From: Flavobacteriaceae bacterium
GTDB taxonomy: Bacteria; Bacteroidota; Bacteroidia; Flavobacteriales; Flavobacteriaceae
Length of the DNA: 64,000 nucleotides
Assembly: GCA_021647985.1 (NCBI GenBank)
Contig: JAKITQ010000002.1
Coordinates: 1-64,000 of the forward strand
Reading direction: 5' to 3'
Shown: positions 25,392 to 34,881 of the stretch, piece by piece
Position numbering within the stretch: the first letter of the stretch is position 1
Layout of the letters: each line of letters begins with the position of its first letter
Program-made: the position numbers and the translations under genes
Notes under the pieces: generated by a model
Told to the model about the DNA's origin: nothing
The model's input: the letters and a program-made list of their open reading frames with translations, nothing else
Databases searched by the model: none

Positions 25392-27650
25392 ATGTTTGAA
25401 AAAGAAAACTATTTAAGATTAAAATTTTTATTATTTCTCGTACTTTCAATAGGGCAATGGGTTGTAGCACAATCGGTTACTGGAGTTATTTATGATGGTT
25501 TGAACAAGCTGCCACTAGAAGGTGTGCATATTATTACTGAAGGTAATAAATATGGTTCTTTTAGTAATGCGACGGGTTTTTTTACAATGGAAATTAAAAA
25601 GAATAACATGCTTGTTATTTCACATGTTGGATACACTACTATTAAGTATGCAGTAAAACAAAATAATCATGATATTGTAATTTATTTAAACCCTTTGGTT
25701 AATGAATTGCAGGATATTGAGATTAGTATTACTAAGAACAAGCTTTCTAATTTTTCTCAATCTGCTTCCATTTCTTCTATTTCAGGAAGGGAAATACAAA
25801 ATAATATTTCAAGATCTATGGCAGAATCTATGATTACTGTACCAGGTGTTTGGATGCAAAAAACCAACCATGGTGGAGGGTCCCCTTTTGTTCGAGGTCT
25901 TACAGGAAATTATGTTTTGATTCTAGTAGACGGCATTCGCATGAATAACAGCACTTTTAGGTATGGCCCAAATCAGTATTTCAATACTATATCTCCTTTT
26001 TCTGTTGCTTCTGTTGAAGTACTTAGAGGAGCAGGGTCTACATTATATGGGTCTGATGCCATAGGTGGAACGATAAATATCAATACCATCAACCCTTCCT
26101 TAGAAAAGGATAAAAAAATATATGGAAGTGTTGGAGGGCAAATGATGAGTCATAATATGGAATATTCTGGAATTTTTGAACTTGGTGGGAATATGAATAA
26201 TTTTTCTATTATCAGTAGAGGTAGTATTCGAGCATTTGGAGATAATTATGCCGGTGAGGGAATTGGGCGTCAGTTCCCTTCAGGCTATGATGAAAAAGAC
26301 TTTATGTTTAAAGGATCTTGGTTGTTTAAAAATAATAGTAAACTTACAGCCAGTTACCAATGGCTTAGACAAGATGAGGTGCCTCGTTATGATCAAGTGG
26401 CTCAAAAAAATTATGAATATTATAATTTTACTTTACAACAAAGGCAATTGGCATATCTTAAATTTGAAAAGAAATGGAAAAATTCCGCTATAGAAAAAAT
26501 TCAGTTAACCTACGCATTTCAGCAATCTAATGAAGAAAGAGATACCAAGAAAAACGATGATGTCATCCATAAAAATGAAAGAGATGACGTGGCAACTCAT
26601 GGCTTGACAACACAATTAGATGCTACTATTTTTGGTAATATTGCCATGACCTCGGGCATTGATTTTTATTATGATTTTATCAATAGTTCAAGAAAGCTTG
26701 AAAATACAGAAACAGGTGAATCCGTTGTGTTTGCAAGAGGTTTATATCCTGATGGTTCAAGTGCTATAACTACAGGTATTTATAATTCGTATTTGTACAA
26801 GAAAGAGCAATGGATTTTTCAATTGGGGTGGCGATATAATTACTCGTTGAATAAGGCCGAAGATGCGATTTTTGGAGATTTAAATCAATCGAATTCTTCT
26901 TTGGTTTGGAATGCAAGTGTAAACTATAAAATCAATAAAAACCGAATTTATATATCTGCAAATTCTGCGTTTAGAGCCCCCAATATCAATGATATAAGTT
27001 CTTTAGGTGATTTTGACTTTGGACTTGAAGTTCCAGCAACAAATTTAAAGGCTGAAACCTCCAATAATTTTGAAATTGGTTATAAATACAAGGGGCATAT
27101 TGTACAATTTAACTCGGCTGTTTTTTACACTAAAATTGATAATTTAATTGATAGGGTTCCAGCAACATTTAATGGAGATCCCATTTTTGAAGGCGATGAT
27201 ATTTATAAAAAAGAAAATGTAGGTATGGCAGTTGTAAAAGGTGTAGAGTTGGATATGCAAACTGAGCTTTCTTCAGTATATTCTTTGCGCGGAAGTTTAA
27301 CCTATACCTATGGTAAAAATATCACTAAAGATGAGCCTTTTAGGAGAATACCACCTTTATTTGTAGACCTTTCTTTAAAGTATGACAATAAAAAATATTT
27401 TGTTATTGTACAAGCTTTAACTGCTGGTATGCAAGACAGGTTATCTTCTGGTGATATTGATGATCACAGAATTCCCGATGGTGGTACACCAGGGTGGTTT
27501 GTTACAAATATAAAAACAGGTGTGGTATTAAAAAGTTTGAATATTAACTTGGCACTGAATAATATTTTTAACGAAGCCTATCGTGTTCACGGATCGGGAA
27601 TAGATGGTTTAGGAAGGCATATTGCGGCTTCAGTTCGATATCAATTTTAA
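25392..27650 (+). CDS. TonB-dependent outer-membrane receptor with carboxypeptidase-regulatory-like domain
   Basis: A signal segment (LFLVLSIGQWVVAQS) is followed by a CarboxypepD_reg-like domain (about 27-110, VTGVIYDGLNKLPLEGVHI), a plug domain (about 125-235: PGVWMQKTNHGGGSPFVRG, LVDGIRMNNSTFRYGP, GSTLYGSDAIGGTININT) and a 22-strand barrel ending in the aromatic VRYQF. It imports a large or scarce substrate such as an iron chelate, cobalamin or a glycan across the outer membrane using TonB energy; the ligand is not evident. It comes 103 bases after the CBS gene, with its own promoter-like element. Confidence 0.93.
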   Translation: MFEKENYLRLKFLLFLVLSIGQWVVAQSVTGVIYDGLNKLPLEGVHIITEGNKYGSFSNATGFFTMEIKKNNMLVISHVGYTTIKYAVKQNNHDIVIYLNPLVNELQDIEISITKNKLSNFSQSASISSISGREIQNNISRSMAESMITVPGVWMQKTNHGGGSPFVRGLTGNYVLILVDGIRMNNSTFRYGPNQYFNTISPFSVASVEVLRGAGSTLYGSDAIGGTININTINPSLEKDKKIYGSVGGQMMSHNMEYSGIFELGGNMNNFSIISRGSIRAFGDNYAGEGIGRQFPSGYDEKDFMFKGSWLFKNNSKLTASYQWLRQDEVPRYDQVAQKNYEYYNFTLQQRQLAYLKFEKKWKNSAIEKIQLTYAFQQSNEERDTKKNDDVIHKNERDDVATHGLTTQLDATIFGNIAMTSGIDFYYDFINSSRKLENTETGESVVFARGLYPDGSSAITTGIYNSYLYKKEQWIFQLGWRYNYSLNKAEDAIFGDLNQSNSSLVWNASVNYKINKNRIYISANSAFRAPNINDISSLGDFDFGLEVPATNLKAETSNNFEIGYKYKGHIVQFNSAVFYTKIDNLIDRVPATFNGDPIFEGDDIYKKENVGMAVVKGVELDMQTELSSVYSLRGSLTYTYGKNITKDEPFRRIPPLFVDLSLKYDNKKYFVIVQALTAGMQDRLSSGDIDDHRIPDGGTPGWFVTNIKTGVVLKSLNINLALNNIFNEAYRVHGSGIDGLGRHIAASVRYQF

Positions 27651-27658
27651 ATAGTTTA

Positions 27659-29593
27659 CTATGGAAATAGAATTTCAATAACCTTTTTATTTTCATTTGC
27701 AGTTTGTTGCTTCGCATCATTACCATACATTAGATCTAATTTACTTTGATAAGTTTCTGTAATATTTCGCCGAACCATTTTTAAAGTAGAATTGATCATT
27801 TTATTTTCTTCTGAAAAATCTTCTTTAATTATTTGAAAGGATGATGGAATCCATTTGGGTGGAAATTTATTTTTAAATTCAGGTTGATGACTAAATAAAT
27901 TTAATTCTGTTTTAATTTTGTTCAGAATTTCATCACCAGATTGTACAGCTTTACTTTGAATCCATGTTGAAACAATTGATTTATTTAAAGTAATTAGCGC
28001 CGACGTATATTTTTTATGATCATTATAAATCATAATTTGATGAATAAAAGAGGAGCTATTTACTATAGCTTCTTCAATTTCTTCTGGAGAATATTTTTCA
28101 CCATCTTCCGATATTAATAAGGCTTTTTCACGACCTACAACTACTAAAAAATCATCTTGATCCATAAACCCTATGTCGCCTGTATGCAGCCAGCCGTTTT
28201 TTAAGGTTTCTGCGGTAGCTTCCGGATTTTTGTAATAGCCTTTCATTACATTGTCACCTTGAATAACAATTTCACCTTTTTCACCTTTAGGTAGTTCTTG
28301 TCCATTATCATCGTAAATTTTAATGGTAATATTTCCTAAAACCTTGCCTGAAGTACCCATTTTATAATGAAATGGAGTGTTGGTTGAAATAATTGGAGTT
28401 GCTTCTGTTAAACCATAACCCTGATATACCGGTACACCAATGGCACTGTAAAATTGTTGCTGTTTGATATCTAACAAGGCACCGCCACCAACAAAAAATT
28501 CAATATTATTTCCCCAAATCAAACGTAGTTTTTTAAAAATTAGCACATCTGCGAGCGCGTAATTAAAATAGGTTGCAATTTGTGTAAGGATGCCAGGTTT
28601 AGAAAAACCATCACCGTTTCTAAGAATTCCAGCTTGAATGCCACGGTTAAAAATACCTGAAATAAATGATCCCTTGGCTTGAATACCCTCTTTTATTTTT
28701 TGTATAAAATTGCTTGTAAGTGCCGGAACAGTTAAAAGAAAATTTGAATTGGCCTCTACCAAATTGATTGGAATATTTTTAAGCGCATTCATGCCTCCTC
28801 CCCTTGCATCGACAAAATGGAGTGAAAGACCCTTTACCATTGCCGTATAGATTCCAACAGTATGAGCAAACGAATGATCGGTTGGTAAAATAATTAAAGT
28901 GGAAATAAACTCTTTAATTTGAAACGTTTTTACTGCTTCATGACTGTTTGAGTAATAATTTAAATGGGTTAACATAATCCCTTTTGGGTTGCCTGTAGTA
29001 CCCGAAGTATAAGAAATAGTAACAACATCATCTTCTTTTATCTCTCGCTCTATTTTTTCAATCATTGGAAGATTTTGTTTTAATTTTTCTTGCCCCAATT
29101 TGTATAATGCCTCAATATAAATTAACCTATTTTCATCAAAGTTGTATTTTGTACATAAAGCAATTATTTTTTTAGATGACTTGTCTAATATTATGAATTT
29201 TAAGTTTTTATCATTATAATAAGCAACTTGACTGATTACTTTTTCTAAGGTGTTTTCAGAAATGACAAATACAGAGCTATCTGAATGATTGATTCTAGTG
29301 GTTATTTCTTCAGGTAATAATTTTATGGAAAGTGGTACAGAAATTCCTCCTGCATAAAGCAAGGCCAATTCAGCAATAATCCAATCGTTTTTTGCTTCCG
29401 ATAAAATGGCAATTTTATCTTCATATTTAAGTCCTAATTCTATCAAGGAAGATGCCAGTAGTATTGCTTTTTCTTTGGCTTCACTAAAGGTTACGCGTAC
29501 CCAGCCATTATCGCCTTTTTGACTTAAATAAGGATAGTTTGCATATTTTACGGCTGCTTTGTCAAGCATTTTAAAAACAGTTCTTTTATGCAT
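27659..29593 (-). CDS. Long-chain acyl-CoA synthetase / AMP-dependent ligase
   Basis: The 644-residue protein has the P-loop TISYTSGTTGNPKGIMLTH (about residue 193), YQGYGLTEATPIIS, and GWLHTGDIGFMDQDDF with the adenylate-contacting Asp. This is the ANL superfamily; the length and the ALISEDGEKYSPEEIEEA block fit FadD/ACSL-type fatty acid activation. It activates fatty acids with ATP and CoA at the membrane face. It is the last gene in a minus-strand run (helicase, YwbE, lactonase, synthetase) and is convergent with the receptor gene eight bases away. Confidence 0.92.
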   Translation of the reverse strand: MHKRTVFKMLDKAAVKYANYPYLSQKGDNGWVRVTFSEAKEKAILLASSLIELGLKYEDKIAILSEAKNDWIIAELALLYAGGISVPLSIKLLPEEITTRINHSDSSVFVISENTLEKVISQVAYYNDKNLKFIILDKSSKKIIALCTKYNFDENRLIYIEALYKLGQEKLKQNLPMIEKIEREIKEDDVVTISYTSGTTGNPKGIMLTHLNYYSNSHEAVKTFQIKEFISTLIILPTDHSFAHTVGIYTAMVKGLSLHFVDARGGGMNALKNIPINLVEANSNFLLTVPALTSNFIQKIKEGIQAKGSFISGIFNRGIQAGILRNGDGFSKPGILTQIATYFNYALADVLIFKKLRLIWGNNIEFFVGGGALLDIKQQQFYSAIGVPVYQGYGLTEATPIISTNTPFHYKMGTSGKVLGNITIKIYDDNGQELPKGEKGEIVIQGDNVMKGYYKNPEATAETLKNGWLHTGDIGFMDQDDFLVVVGREKALLISEDGEKYSPEEIEEAIVNSSSFIHQIMIYNDHKKYTSALITLNKSIVSTWIQSKAVQSGDEILNKIKTELNLFSHQPEFKNKFPPKWIPSSFQIIKEDFSEENKMINSTLKMVRRNITETYQSKLDLMYGNDAKQQTANENKKVIEILFP

Positions 29594-29614
29594 TATTTTA
29601 TAAGGATTTTAATT

Positions 29615-30730
29615 TTAACGAAACAAGATACAAACAGGACTAGGAGCATCAATTTGGTCTACAAATTCCAATAGCCCAGTTGCTTTATCGCGTTTAAATG
29701 AAATAATATTATTGGTTTTTTGATTTGCAACAATTAAAAAATCACCATAAGGTGAAAGAGAAAAATTTCGTGGTCCGTCTCCTAAACTAGATTCATTTTT
29801 TATTAATTCTAAGGATCCATTTTTATTATCCACTTTAAATATAGCAATGCTATTATGGCCTCGGTTAGATGCATAAAGAAATTTTCCATCAGGGGAAATA
29901 TGTATATCAGCACAAGTATTAGGGTCGGTATAACCTTTTGGTAGTGTTGAAATAGACTTGTATTTAACATATTTACCATCCTTATTTTTTTGTACCAAAG
30001 TAACAGTACAAGATAATTCATTAACAACATAAATCCATTTATTGTTAGGGTGAAAAGTGAGGTGACGAGGGCCATCACCAGGTTGCATAGATAATTTATT
30101 CGGTTTAGAGGGTATCAATTTTTGTTCGGTGGTATTTAATTTTGAAATCCATAATTCGTCTGTTCCTAGGTCGACTGATATAACATCATCATTATAGAAC
30201 CAAGAAGAATGCGCATGGGGCGACTTTTGTCTTTCTGTTTTCCCCTTTCCTGTATGTTGCTGCAAATCTAAAATATTAGATAATTCTCCACTATTATTTA
30301 ATCTATGTAAGCTAACATTTCCACTGGAGTAATTTGCAGTTAAAACAAAACCTTGTTTGTTAGTAGAAATAAAACAAGGGTTGGCGCCACCTGATGATCG
30401 CTTGTTAATTAATTGAAGACTATCTCCATCTATTAAATAAGATAATACAAGGCCAAAACCTCTATGAGAATCAATTTCACCCACTGCAACAAGATATTTT
30501 TTATCATGGCTCAATGCTAGGAATGATGGGTTTTTAGATTTTACAGCGAGGCCAATTTTACGTAAAGTACCATCTTTATTTAGGGCGTATTTGTAAATCC
30601 CTTCGCTATCACCTTTTGTATAGGTTCCAACATAAAAAGAGTAGTTTTCATTTGTTTTTTGCTTATTTTCTTTTTGAGCTTGACAATGCATAGTTAATAT
30701 AACAAAGGTTAGTATTACAATTAATTTCAT
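29615..30730 (-). CDS. Lactonase family protein, seven-bladed propeller (6-phosphogluconolactonase-like)
   Basis: After a signal peptide (MKLIVILTFVILTMHCQAQ) the mature part starts YSFYVGTYTKGDSEGIYKY and repeats propeller blades with motifs such as SFLALSHDKKYLVAVGE, HLTFHPNNKWIYVVNE and DIHISPDGKFLYASNRG. This is the YbhE/PF10282 lactonase family. Cytoplasmic members hydrolyse 6-phosphogluconolactone, but this one appears exported, so its substrate is probably another lactone. The TMHC sequence could hint at a lipobox but does not fit well. Confidence 0.85.
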   Translation of the reverse strand: MKLIVILTFVILTMHCQAQKENKQKTNENYSFYVGTYTKGDSEGIYKYALNKDGTLRKIGLAVKSKNPSFLALSHDKKYLVAVGEIDSHRGFGLVLSYLIDGDSLQLINKRSSGGANPCFISTNKQGFVLTANYSSGNVSLHRLNNSGELSNILDLQQHTGKGKTERQKSPHAHSSWFYNDDVISVDLGTDELWISKLNTTEQKLIPSKPNKLSMQPGDGPRHLTFHPNNKWIYVVNELSCTVTLVQKNKDGKYVKYKSISTLPKGYTDPNTCADIHISPDGKFLYASNRGHNSIAIFKVDNKNGSLELIKNESSLGDGPRNFSLSPYGDFLIVANQKTNNIISFKRDKATGLLEFVDQIDAPSPVCILFR

Positions 30731-30743
30731 ATAAAATATTTAT

Positions 30744-30944
30744 TTACTGGTTAATGTTTTTTACGCGACCTACTTCTCCGTTTTCTAATTGTACTTTAAT
30801 ACCATGAGGGTGATTGGGTGATTTTGTAAATATTCTTTTTACAAATCCCTCAGTTAAATTCCCAGAGCGCTGATCCTTCTTTAAAACAATCTCTACATGA
30901 ATACCGATTTGAATATTTTTTCTATTTCTTCCGTCTGTATTCAT
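30744..30944 (-). CDS. YwbE family protein
   Basis: The 66-residue protein reads GRNRKNIQIGIHVEIVLKKDQ...LTEGFVKRIFTKSPNHPHGIKV, the complete YwbE/DUF2196 signature, a small beta-barrel-like domain of unknown function. It starts three bases after the helicase gene stop. Its constant pairing with a DEAD-box helicase in this operon hints at an RNA-related role; that is inference. Confidence 0.88.
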   Translation of the reverse strand: MNTDGRNRKNIQIGIHVEIVLKKDQRSGNLTEGFVKRIFTKSPNHPHGIKVQLENGEVGRVKNINQ

Positions 30945-30947
30945 ATT

Positions 30948-32081
30948 TTAAAATTCTATATTTTCACTATCAATCATCGTAATTATTTTACCCATTTTTT
31001 TTTGAATGATTTTAAAATGGTGTTTGTCTTCGGGTGTGATAAAAGATATCGCTTCACCAGGGTTTTCGGCACGCCCTGTTCTACCAATTCGGTGGATATA
31101 ATCTTTTGGTGAACGCGGTAATTCATAATTAATTACATGTGGTAAAAAGGCAATATCAATACCTCGAGCCAATAAATCTGTTGCAACCAATACATTTAAC
31201 TCACCGTTTTTAAATTTAAGCAAAGTCTCTTTTCTAGCAGCCTGACTTCTTTTACCGTGAATTGCTGAAGCGTTAATACCATTTTTACGAAGTTTATTTG
31301 CAACATTATCTGCTTTGTACACGGTAGATGTAAAAACCAAAACTTGTTTCAGTTTACCTTGTTGAATAAGATACCTTAAAAGCGGACCTTTTTTTTCTTC
31401 TGAAACAAAATAAGCCACCTGATCTATCAAATCCAAATGGTCTTCATCGGATTCAATTTTAATGATAGAAGGATTATGTAATAAGATTTGATTTATTTCA
31501 TTGACATCATCACTCAAAGTTGCAGAAAACAGTAGGTTTTGCCTCTTTTTAGGTAGTAAATTTAATATTTTATCTACCTCTTCTTTAAAGCCAAGATGTA
31601 ACATTTTATCTGCCTCATCCAATACTAGAGTTTCTATATCGTTTAAATGCACTGCATTATTTTCAACCAATTCTATTAACCTACCTGGAGTGGCAATTAA
31701 AATATTTACATTTTGCATTGCTATCATTTGTGGGTTGATAGAAACTCCACCATACACAGCTAAAGATTTAACCTTACGCGTTAGTTTATTGCCAAAAAGT
31801 TGAAAAACTTCGCCTACTTGTATAGCTAGTTCACGTGTTGGTACCAATACCAAAACATTTACATGCCTGTTTTTCGAAACAAGATTGCCTTGTAAATTCA
31901 TTAAAATGGGTAAAACATAACTAGCAGTTTTACCCGAGCCTGTTTTGGCTATACCCAAAACATCATTCTTGTTTAAAATAGCAGGAATAGCCTCAATTTG
32001 AATGGGATATGGTTTTTTATAACCTTCATTTTCCATTGCTTTTTGTAAAGAAGGTGAAAGGCCTAAGGCGGTAAATGGCAT
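30948..32081 (-). CDS. DEAD-box ATP-dependent RNA helicase (RhlE-like)
   Basis: All core motifs are visible: Q-motif region (FTALGLSPSLQKAMENEGYKKPYPIQ), Walker A AKTGSGKTASY, PTRELAIQ, TPGRL, DEAD in LVLDEADKMLHLGF, SAT in LLFSATLSDD, and HRIGRTGRAENPG in the second RecA domain. At 377 residues it is a minimal helicase without a long basic tail. Such proteins unwind short RNA duplexes in ribosome assembly or RNA decay, often in the cold. It is the first gene of the run, preceded by a 695-base non-coding region. Confidence 0.94.
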   Translation of the reverse strand: MPFTALGLSPSLQKAMENEGYKKPYPIQIEAIPAILNKNDVLGIAKTGSGKTASYVLPILMNLQGNLVSKNRHVNVLVLVPTRELAIQVGEVFQLFGNKLTRKVKSLAVYGGVSINPQMIAMQNVNILIATPGRLIELVENNAVHLNDIETLVLDEADKMLHLGFKEEVDKILNLLPKKRQNLLFSATLSDDVNEINQILLHNPSIIKIESDEDHLDLIDQVAYFVSEEKKGPLLRYLIQQGKLKQVLVFTSTVYKADNVANKLRKNGINASAIHGKRSQAARKETLLKFKNGELNVLVATDLLARGIDIAFLPHVINYELPRSPKDYIHRIGRTGRAENPGEAISFITPEDKHHFKIIQKKMGKIITMIDSENIEF

Positions 32082-32110
32082 GTTTTATGTTTTAAAATTA
32101 AATAAGAAAA

Positions 32111-32118
32111 CAAAGATA
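32111..32118 (-). promoter_or_regulatory. Putative -7 element (TATCTTTG) of the helicase operon
   Basis: The minus strand reads TATCTTTG, an exact TAnnTTTG match, 29 bases before the helicase ATG. Confidence 0.45.
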
Positions 32119-32217
32119 CATTAATTTAATTTTTGATTGAAGAAGTTGGTGTGATGGAATTTAATAGAAAAGTGAAATAATTTCGCGCTTCGAATCTTTA
32201 ATTGCATGTAAAAAAAC

Positions 32218-32257
32218 AATATCCATAATATAGAACCTAATCTTTATTATGGATATT
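32218..32257. repeat. Perfect inverted repeat, 13-base arms, 14-base loop
   Basis: AATATCCATAATA at 32218-32230 is the exact reverse complement of TATTATGGATATT at 32245-32257. It lacks a T-run on either side and is not next to a gene end, so it is not a typical terminator. It could be an RNA stem, an operator, or a mobile-element remnant. Confidence 0.7.
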
Positions 32258-32722
32258 TGCCGGAACATTAAGCTAATTACAATTGTTTAAAACAATTTTA
32301 ACCAGTTATAAAACTTAATTCACAACTTTATGCTTAAGTTTCTTATGAATACTTTAATTTTTTCCATTTAATTAACCAAAGCTAATTTAATTTTCAAAAT
32401 ACCATATTCACATAGCAATTAATTATCTCTAAAACACCGCCGTATTAAAATTTAATATTGCTATTAAAAACAGACACTTTGTTATTTATCAAAAAGATTA
32501 TTAACTACTAAGTCAAAGCGATGAACTTTAACTAAATAATTAAAGAACTTTTTTATTAATCAAAATTAGGTTTCAATTTTCATCAATTCCTATTTTTATC
32601 AATAAACAAAAGTTTCCTTAAAAACTCTATTCAAAAATATATATAAATAGATGTTTTGGCAAAGATTTCGCCAACTTGTTTTGAACAAGATATGAAGTCT
32701 GTTTATAAACAAATGTTAACAA

Positions 32723-32755
32723 AAATACCCATCCGTAATTTACGAATGGGTATTT
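32723..32755 (-). terminator. Rho-independent terminator of rplS
   Basis: The stem AAATACCCAT(T/C)CGTAA pairs over 16 bases with one mismatch, and on the minus strand GGGTATTTTTG follows. It lies 22 bases beyond the rplS stop. Confidence 0.8.
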
Positions 32756-32776
32756 AATATTTAAAAGTAAAAATGC

Positions 32777-33127
32777 TTAAACTCTTCTTTCTTTAATTTG
32801 AGCTTTTTTACCAGTAAGTTGTCTGAAATAGAATATTCTAGCTCTTCTAACTTTTCCTCTTTTGTTTATTTCAATTTTTTGTATGGCTGGTAAGTTGATT
32901 GGAAATATACGTTCTACACCAACGGTACCCGACATTTTTCTAATTGTAAAAGTTTCTGAACTTCCACTACCACGTCTTTGAATTACCACACCTTTAAAAA
33001 ACTGTGTACGTGTTTTTTTACCTTCTCTAATTTCGTAATAAATAGTAAGCGTATCGCCTGCTGCAAATTCCGGAAGATCTTTTTTTGCTACAAATTCATT
33101 TTGAACAAAATTCACTAAATTTTCCAT
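32777..33127 (-). CDS. rplS: 50S ribosomal protein L19
   Basis: The 116-residue protein has the L19 core: FAAGDTLTIYYEIREGKKTRTQFFKGVVIQRRGSG, TFTIRKMSGTVGVERIFP and KRGKVRRARIFYFR. It sits at the 30S-50S interface. Length is normal. A TAAATTTG promoter-like element upstream and a strong terminator downstream suggest an independent transcript, although it lies in the trmD-PAP2-rplS order. Confidence 0.98.
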   Translation of the reverse strand: MENLVNFVQNEFVAKKDLPEFAAGDTLTIYYEIREGKKTRTQFFKGVVIQRRGSGSSETFTIRKMSGTVGVERIFPINLPAIQKIEINKRGKVRRARIFYFRQLTGKKAQIKERRV

Positions 33128-33197
33128 TATATAAATTTAAAATGGTTGATCAAATATCAACATTCACGATTTTCGTCAGAGGTTAATTTTGAGTTTG

Positions 33198-33205
33198 CAA
33201 ATTTA
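33198..33205 (-). promoter_or_regulatory. Putative -7 element (TAAATTTG) of rplS
   Basis: The minus strand reads TAAATTTG 71 bases before the rplS ATG. The leader could carry L19 autoregulation, but I see no defined structure. Confidence 0.35.
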
Positions 33206-33275
33206 ATAAAATAAATTTAATATGAAATACTTAAATCAAAAATAAATAATATTTTTTCTAAGCTGTTAAATTGCT

Positions 33276-34016
33276 TTAAAACTGTAGATTAGCATAAAGT
33301 CCGAACTTATTATTTGTGTAAGTAGGGCTTAGTATAAGCTGTGATTCACCCTTGTTAAAGGGGTTCCAATTTTTTAAGGGCTCTAATCTGTAAACCAAAT
33401 CCGTAACTATTATCCCAATACCAGCTCCTACCAAAACATCAGATACCCAATGTTTGTTGTTTAATACCCTAAAAACACCTGTGGTTGTAGCAAATAAGTA
33501 TCCGCTAAAAGCGAGCCATGGATTAGTATCAATAAATTCATGATGTAATACAGTTGCCATAACAAAGGCATTGGATGTGTGACCTGATGGGAAGCTATCA
33601 TTGTCCGATCCATCTGGCCTCATTTCTTTGGTTAAAGTTTTTATACCAATCGTAATCAAACTATTGGTTAATCCGGCAATGGCTAAATATTTTGTTTGTG
33701 TAAAAGCATCATTTTTACTTTTAACTTTAAATATATCAGCCGTATACATAGTAATGACAGGTACAAAAAGCAAAAAATCATCAGCATTGGTTTTGAAATC
33801 AGGAAAGTTTTTTAGAATATTCCTTTGTAAATTTTCTTTGCCAATACTGCCGTTGGAATAATTTATGATTAACCCGGTACCGATAAGAGCTATAGGTACA
33901 ATAGATTTATGTAAAAAAGATTTTTCATTTTTTGGTGTGTTGTAATTTAAAGTATCCTTTTGTCCGAAAGCGAATAAGTGATATAATACTACAATAAAAA
34001 AAAGAAACTCTTTCAT
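33276..34016 (-). CDS. PAP2 superfamily phosphatase, membrane-associated
   Basis: A signal or first helix (FLFFIVVLYHLFAFG) is followed by several helices and the three PAP2 motifs: KEMRPDGSD (motif 1), SFPSGHTSN (motif 2) and FRVLNNKHWVSDVLVG (motif 3, Arg, His and Asp present). These enzymes dephosphorylate lipid phosphates such as undecaprenyl pyrophosphate or phosphatidic acid. The C-terminal end (LILSPTYTNNKFGLYANLQF) looks like beta strands. It starts one base after the trmD stop, so it is translated with trmD. Confidence 0.88.
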   Translation of the reverse strand: MKEFLFFIVVLYHLFAFGQKDTLNYNTPKNEKSFLHKSIVPIALIGTGLIINYSNGSIGKENLQRNILKNFPDFKTNADDFLLFVPVITMYTADIFKVKSKNDAFTQTKYLAIAGLTNSLITIGIKTLTKEMRPDGSDNDSFPSGHTSNAFVMATVLHHEFIDTNPWLAFSGYLFATTTGVFRVLNNKHWVSDVLVGAGIGIIVTDLVYRLEPLKNWNPFNKGESQLILSPTYTNNKFGLYANLQF

Positions 34017-34017
34017 T

Positions 34018-34704
34018 TTAAGTATTACTTTTATTTAGTAGATCAGGTCTGATGTTTTGAGTTCTTTTAACAGCTTCGTCATGACGCCATTGCTCAATTT
34101 TCGGAAAATTACCAGATAATAATACCTCAGGCACTTTTAAACCTTTGTATACGGCAGGTCTGGTGTAAACTGGTGGAGCCAATAGATCATCTTGAAATGA
34201 ATCCGTTAAAGCCGATGTTTCATCTCCTAATACATCTGGAATTAATCTTATTACAGCATCGCATAATACCGCTGCAGCAAGTTCGCCACCCGATAAAACA
34301 TAATCACCAATAGAGATTTCTTTTGTAATAAATTTATCTCTAACTCTTTGATCAACACCCTTGTAATGACCTGTTAAAATAATTATATTCTTTGCAGATG
34401 ATAAGATGTTGGCGGTTTTCTGATTTAGAGTTATAGCATCAGGAGTCATGTAGATCACTTCATCATATTCCCTTTCCAAAAATAATTGGCTGATACATTT
34501 GTCAATGGGTTCGATCATCAAAACCATTCCGGCACCACCGCCAAATTGATAATCGTCAATTTTACCATATTTGTTTAAGGCATATTTTCGAAGGTCGTGA
34601 AAATGTACTTCAACTAGAGATTTGTTTATAGCTCGTTTTATGATGGAATGTTCAAACGGACTTTTAATTAAATCTGGTGAAACAGTAATAATATCTATTC
34701 GCAT
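34018..34704 (-). CDS. trmD: tRNA (guanine(37)-N1)-methyltransferase TrmD
   Basis: The 228-residue protein has the SPOUT-knot TrmD motifs: [47 protein letters not shown] and a C-terminal [18 protein letters not shown]. It methylates G37 next to the anticodon and prevents frameshifting. Length is normal. The promoter element TACCTTTG lies so close to the ATG that the mRNA may be leaderless. Confidence 0.97.
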   Translation of the reverse strand: MRIDIITVSPDLIKSPFEHSIIKRAINKSLVEVHFHDLRKYALNKYGKIDDYQFGGGAGMVLMIEPIDKCISQLFLEREYDEVIYMTPDAITLNQKTANILSSAKNIIILTGHYKGVDQRVRDKFITKEISIGDYVLSGGELAAAVLCDAVIRLIPDVLGDETSALTDSFQDDLLAPPVYTRPAVYKGLKVPEVLLSGNFPKIEQWRHDEAVKRTQNIRPDLLNKSNT

Positions 34705-34708
34705 TGGG

Positions 34709-34716
34709 CAAAGGTA
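34709..34716 (-). promoter_or_regulatory. Putative -7 element (TACCTTTG) of trmD, four bases from the ATG
   Basis: The minus strand reads TACCTTTGCCCAATG. With a start site five to seven bases past the box, the transcript would begin at or within the start codon, that is, leaderless. dapF has the same layout. Confidence 0.45.
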
Positions 34717-34881
34717 CTTTTTTTAAAAATACAAATTTGAAGTTGCGCTTATCGTTTTGGCTATGCTTCTGTTGTGGACTAAATTGGTCAAAATTTTCCA
34801 TTGTTAATTTTATTCCTTAAATTAGAAATAACTTAGGTAAAGCTCTAAACTACAATAGAGTATAGTCATTATTACTGCCTG

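Larger units (their letters stand above)
32082..32776. other. Long non-coding region with several hairpins
   Basis: No ORF or tRNA is seen in 695 bases. It holds a perfect 13-base inverted repeat (32218-32257), a 17-base palindrome AATTGTTTAAAACAATT at 32281-32297, a small palindrome at 32675-32689, a helicase promoter element near 32111 and the rplS terminator at 32723-32755. A small RNA is possible but not shown. Confidence 0.55.

Noticed and set aside
29615-30730. Lipoprotein call for the lactonase (TMHC)
   Set aside because: The residues before the cysteine do not fit a lipobox well, and a plain signal peptide ending after CQAQ explains the sequence.
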